From the NCBI GenBank assembly GCA_900316205.1, contig ONBX01000017.1, positions 1-40,139 on the forward strand: DNA of 40,139 nt, in the 5' to 3' direction. The notes under the pieces were generated by a model. The model did not search any database. It was not told where the DNA came from and saw only the letters and a program-made list of their open reading frames with translations. The stretch comes from an uncultured Eubacteriales bacterium. GTDB taxonomy: Bacteria > Bacillota > Clostridia > Oscillospirales > Oscillospiraceae. Positions 37,370-40,139 of this stretch are shown piece after piece (position 1 is the stretch's first letter; every line of letters begins with the position of its first letter). Made by a program: the position numbers and the translations under genes.

Positions 37370-39058
37370 TCAGCCTCCGGTGTAATATAGGATGGAATAG
37401 TCCCCAAACTGTTCTGTGACCCAGCCCTTCGGCAGCGCCGGGGGAAGGGTTGCGGTTTTCAGCACCCAGCAGCTTCCCGGCGCGGGGAAGACCAGGTCCT
37501 GGGCCGTGAGATTGCGATAGGAAAAGCGTTCCCGGTAGGGGGCGGGGTCATCCGTCTCGCCCCGATAGTATTCCGCGTCCAGGTCCAGGGCGAAGAGGGT
37601 CAGGATCTCGCTGACCTGGCGGCTGCCGGTAAACTGAGTGTCCGGGGTGATGATGAGCTTTTCAAAGTCCCGCTCTCCGGCGGTCTCCACGGCGGTGAGG
37701 AAGTCCTCATAGAAGAGATCGCTGATCCGCTCCGACCAAGGGCCGAAATAGCTGTGGAAGAAGAGCCCGGCGCAGAGCAGATAACAGGCCAGCAGCGGCA
37801 GAGCGGTGAGGCGATGAAAGCGCAGCAGCTCCTCCAGGGCGATGACAATAAAAAGAACGTGCGCGTAAAAGAGAAGATTCAGCCGGTTCACGTTCACGCT
37901 GTTCACGCAGAGACCGGTAAAGAGACCGCAGAGCCAGAAGAGCAGCAGCAGCGCGCAGCCCAGGCGGCGCCGGGGATCGGCGTCCCGAAAGGCGCGGACG
38001 AGGCAGAGGATCAGCCCGAAGGCCAGCAGCGGCCAGGAACAGCGGTAGACGGTACCGAAGCCGTCGATGGCGTTCCAGGGAAGGTCGTGCCCCTGGAGAA
38101 AGCCCACATTCCAGAGGGCCTTTGCGTTCACCGCCAGCTGCCGCAGCGGCTCGGCGGAATAGAAGATCATGTCATTGGCCCGGACGCTGTCCGGGAAATA
38201 GGGCATGGTCACAAAGGGCAGCTTCACCGTCTCCCAGCCCATGGCGTTTATCAGCATGGTGCCGTAGATGGGGAAGGAGAGACCGAAATAGATGAGCGCG
38301 CAAAGCAGCGCCTGCCCAAGACGGATCCGCTTTTGCGCCAGCAGCAGGATACAGGCCAGCAGCAGAAACAGCGGCACCGAGAGAAAGGCCACGCCGTAGC
38401 TGTACATGCAGAGAGCGAAGAAGACCATGGAGCCGTAGAGGGCGGCGGGCCTCTCTGCCCCGCGGTACAGCAGGGCCAGGCCGAGGAGAAAGGCGTGGGG
38501 AAAGACGTTGCAGTCCAGCGCCCAGCGGCTCTGCATGAAGTGCCAGGGGCAGATGCAGAGAAACAGCAGCCCCAGCAGCGCCGCCCGCCGGTTCAAAAGC
38601 CGCCGCAGGAAGCCGTAGGCCGCGGCCATGCCGGCAAAGCTCCAGAGCAGCATGGGAAGCCGGGCCGTCACCGCGTTCATGCCGAAAAGGCGGAAGAAGG
38701 GAACCATGCAGTAGCTCAGCAGCACGCTCATCTGCCCATAGCCCCAGGCGGTGAAATGGGCCGGGAGCCAGGTGCCGAAGCGATCCGTGCCGTGGTTCGT
38801 GAGGGCCAGGGCGTCCACCGCCGCCATGGCGCCATCCTGGTTGAAGCCGCCGGGGACACTGCCGAAGCGGTAGAGCCTAAGCAGGGTGAAAAACAGGATC
38901 AGCGCCCAATATACCAGCGCCCGGTCCGGTGTGAGCGCTTCCTCCTTCTCCGGGCGCAGCAGCCGGGAAAAGCCCTTTTTCCGCCGGGCCGTGCCAATGA
39001 GAAAGAATACGAGCAGCCCCAGCAGCAGACAGGAGAGGATCAGGTTCAGCTTTTCCAT
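37370..39058 (-). CDS. GT-C type membrane glycosyltransferase (GT39/PMT_2-like, 562 aa)
   Basis: A polytopic protein with about 12-13 hydrophobic segments from residue 5 to about 450, then a soluble C-terminal domain of about 110 residues (from about 453) that would lie outside. The first outer loop has GGFNQDGAMAAVDALA (about 70-86), with the acidic residue typical of GT-C enzymes, and FTAWGYGQMS and CPWHFMQSRWALDCNVFPHA follow, as in PMT_2/ArnT-like transferases. It should move a sugar from a polyprenyl-phosphate donor to a lipid, glycan or protein; substrate unknown. The start is one base after the upstream stop codon and the stop two bases before the thioesterase ATG. It is a distant functional counterpart of the 484-aa gene at 28457, not an obvious recent duplicate. 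Confidence 0.82.
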   Translation of the reverse strand: MEKLNLILSCLLLGLLVFFLIGTARRKKGFSRLLRPEKEEALTPDRALVYWALILFFTLLRLYRFGSVPGGFNQDGAMAAVDALALTNHGTDRFGTWLPAHFTAWGYGQMSVLLSYCMVPFFRLFGMNAVTARLPMLLWSFAGMAAAYGFLRRLLNRRAALLGLLFLCICPWHFMQSRWALDCNVFPHAFLLGLALLYRGAERPAALYGSMVFFALCMYSYGVAFLSVPLFLLLACILLLAQKRIRLGQALLCALIYFGLSFPIYGTMLINAMGWETVKLPFVTMPYFPDSVRANDMIFYSAEPLRQLAVNAKALWNVGFLQGHDLPWNAIDGFGTVYRCSWPLLAFGLILCLVRAFRDADPRRRLGCALLLLFWLCGLFTGLCVNSVNVNRLNLLFYAHVLFIVIALEELLRFHRLTALPLLACYLLCAGLFFHSYFGPWSERISDLFYEDFLTAVETAGERDFEKLIITPDTQFTGSRQVSEILTLFALDLDAEYYRGETDDPAPYRERFSYRNLTAQDLVFPAPGSCWVLKTATLPPALPKGWVTEQFGDYSILYYTGG

Positions 39059-39059
39059 C

Positions 39060-39794
39060 TTATTCTCCCAGGGTGAAATAGCGGCTGTAGGCGCTCACGG
39101 AAGTCCGCTCCTGCACGATACGCCGCAGGAGCCCTTCGCCGTCCAGCACCACGGAGCCGTTGAGCCTTTGAATGCCCAGGTCCAGCAGCCTGGGGCAGAG
39201 GGGCACCGTGGGGCCGGTGAGCACGATCCGGGCGTTTTTCGCAAGCTCCAGCAGCCGGGGCATGGTCTTGTTCACCGAAGCGCTGCCGGTGATGAGGACT
39301 ACCTCGCAGTCCGGCAGCAGGTATTCACAGGCGCTGTCCGGATAGTCTCCGGGCTTCGGTTCCCGCTCCAGGATCACGAGCTCTTTTGCAACCGAGAGCA
39401 TCTGCTCCGTGAGTCCGCCGTGGTGGACCAGGTGACCCACCAGGCCCACCTTCTTGCCGGCAAGGTCCACGCCCTCCAGAGAGCTTGCGGTGTAGCGGCA
39501 GCCCAGAGCCTCCAGGCGCTCCTCGGTGTTGAAGCAGGCGTTCAGCACCGCCATGCCCTCGCCGGCCTCCTCAAAGTTCCAGGAGAGGGCGGCCCGGGCG
39601 GCCTCCCCGGCGGTGAGACCCTCCAGGGTGGGGAGCATCCTGGGCCGGGTCTCACCCAGGGTGTGCATGGCGACGCCCACCTGGCCGTTTTGGAGCACCG
39701 CGGCGGTCCAGGCTACGCCGTGGACGATGCGCTCTACCCGCAGGTCCTTGTTGGGCTGCTCCTGCAGCAAAATGTCATAATAGGCAGGGATCAA
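39060..39794 (-). CDS. DUF4213/DUF364 (PF04016) Rossmann-like protein
   Basis: A 244-residue protein matching the two-domain DUF4213-DUF364 pattern: an N-terminal domain with VERIVHGVAWTAAVLQNGQVG (GVAWTAV-like) and GLTAGEAARAALSWNFEEA, then a Rossmann-like C-terminal domain with KKVGLVGHLVHHGG near 114-127, LILEREPKPGDYPDS and EVVLITGSASVNKTMPRLLE. The family is proposed to bind metals or heavy-metal chelates and occurs beside metal transport or nitrogenase genes elsewhere; function is unproven. It starts at TTG, with GGAGG 8 bases upstream and no competing ATG nearby. First gene of a three-gene, near-overlapping operon with GT-C and thioesterase genes, an uncommon setting for it. Confidence 0.83.
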   Translation of the reverse strand: MIPAYYDILLQEQPNKDLRVERIVHGVAWTAAVLQNGQVGVAMHTLGETRPRMLPTLEGLTAGEAARAALSWNFEEAGEGMAVLNACFNTEERLEALGCRYTASSLEGVDLAGKKVGLVGHLVHHGGLTEQMLSVAKELVILEREPKPGDYPDSACEYLLPDCEVVLITGSASVNKTMPRLLELAKNARIVLTGPTVPLCPRLLDLGIQRLNGSVVLDGEGLLRRIVQERTSVSAYSRYFTLGE

Positions 39795-39827
39795 GATGCT
39801 GTCCTCCGAATTCGAAGTATTTTCTTT

Positions 39828-39856
39828 ATTTTATCGCAGCCTCCCCGGAAAGTAAA
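39828..39856 (-). promoter_or_regulatory. Possible promoter of the DUF364-GT-C-thioesterase operon
   Basis: On the minus strand TTTACT (39856-39851) and TAAAAT (39833-39828) with a 17-base spacer. The -35 is weak; placement fits the TTG start about 34 bases from the -10. Confidence 0.5.
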
Positions 39857-39858
39857 GT

Positions 39859-39880
39859 CCCCGCTCCTCTCGGAGCGGGG
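39859..39880. terminator. Short GC hairpin, possible terminator
   Basis: CCCCGCTCC-tctc-GGAGCGGGG, followed on the minus strand by ACTTTACTTT. It could end a minus-strand transcript coming from beyond the window. Confidence 0.45.
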
Positions 39881-39904
39881 AAAGAAAGGAACGAAGGAAT
39901 AATT

Positions 39905-40015
39905 CCCCTTCCGACCTCGCCGCAGGCGGCTCGGCCACCTCCCCCATGGGGGGAGGCAAGCAGAAGGCCCCTCGCTTCCCCCGCGGGGGAAGTGGCCGAA
40001 GGCCGATAGGGGGAG
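39905..40015. repeat. Two family B-like hairpin units, opposite orientations
   Basis: Unit at 39976-40014: TTCCCCC-gc-GGGGGAA, then TGGCC-gaa-GGCC, then ATAGGGGGA, the same two-hairpin-plus-tail plan. Unit at about 39905-39955, read on the minus strand: CCTCCCCCC/GGGGGAGG, an imperfect GCCGAGCCGCC stem, then AAGGGGAA. The sequence differs from the GCTCCCCT group, so this is a subfamily. No gene seen. Confidence 0.6.
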
Positions 40016-40041
40016 CCGTATCCCGCAAAGCGGGACACCGC

Positions 40042-40110
40042 AAGCTGTCGACAAAGTGTCGACAGCTTGAAAAGCCAAAATGGAAACTTCCGAAAAAGTT
40101 CCCATTTTGG
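40042..40110. repeat. Two adjacent hairpins at the window end
   Basis: AAGCTGTCGACA-aag-TGTCGACAGCTT (40042-40068) is a perfect 12-bp stem. Next, CCAAAATGGAAACTT/AAGTTCCCATTTTGG (40075-40089, 40096-40110) has one mismatch and resembles the metG terminator at 25446-25486. The final 29 bases hold no feature I can support. Confidence 0.8.
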
Positions 40111-40139
40111 CATAGATTGAACGTGAAGGGGGGCATCCC

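Noticed and set aside
39831-40136. Several 95-104-codon minus-strand frames at the right edge
   Set aside because: They read through hairpin repeats in overlapping frames, with no ribosome binding site and no recognisable sequence.

Overview
The window looks like chromosomal DNA of a GC-rich anaerobic Clostridium relative, most likely an Oscillospiraceae-type gut Firmicute. This is inferred from gene content and style; no rRNA is present to test it. The signs are a 2-hydroxyacyl-CoA dehydratase operon (strict anaerobe chemistry), strong AAGGAGG ribosome binding sites, TTGACA-17-TATAAT promoters, some GTG and TTG starts, and intergenic spaces filled with palindromic repeats. No tRNA, rRNA, CRISPR array, prophage or transposase gene was seen.

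Layout. 1-3578: a minus-strand operon for an oxygen-sensitive 2-hydroxyacyl-CoA dehydratase (two dehydratase subunits, a 68-residue membrane protein, and an activator ATPase cut by the window edge) with a consensus promoter. 3936-7397: minus-strand tRNA and nucleoside quality-control genes (AlaX-type editing protein, MTA/SAH nucleosidase, MtaB). 7553-11616: cysteine desulfurase (+), AI-2E-type permease (-), D-Ala-D-Ala carboxypeptidase (+). 11852-13129: glucose-6-phosphate isomerase. 13130-13869: a gene-free island of hairpin repeats. 13870-17449: the aspartate-family operon hom-lysC-asd (-). 18042-25433: htpG, then hemW, a VanW-domain envelope protein and metG (+). 25589-27686: two overlapping COG0523 (CobW-like) GTPase genes, one with a large His/Cys-rich metal-binding insert, the other lacking the CxCC motif but carrying a C-terminal domain like that of the TIGR03943/DUF1980 family. 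27794-31133: HAD phosphatase, GT-C membrane glycosyltransferase, a 75-residue protein and a GtrB-like glycosyltransferase. 31354-32618: a zinc-ribbon/Ig-like membrane protein and a YgjP-type metallopeptidase. 32680-36521: MATE transporter, PfkB kinase and 4-alpha-glucanotransferase in one minus-strand operon. 36678-39794: a tightly coupled minus-strand operon of a DUF4213/DUF364-type protein, a GT-C glycosyltransferase and an acyl-ACP thioesterase.

The genes are mainly housekeeping: amino-acid biosynthesis from aspartate, translation fidelity, sulfur transfer, haem-type radical SAM chemistry, peptidoglycan and cell-surface glycan work, glycogen/maltodextrin use and metal allocation. The most unusual content is (i) the paired COG0523 GTPases, (ii) the dehydratase operon with its small membrane protein, and (iii) three interspersed hairpin repeat families. 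One of these (family B: two hairpins plus a TGAGGGG tail) has a second stem that changes sequence between copies while staying fully paired, as expected if the structure is under selection or is copied as a structure. Family names A, B and C are labels used only in this annotation.
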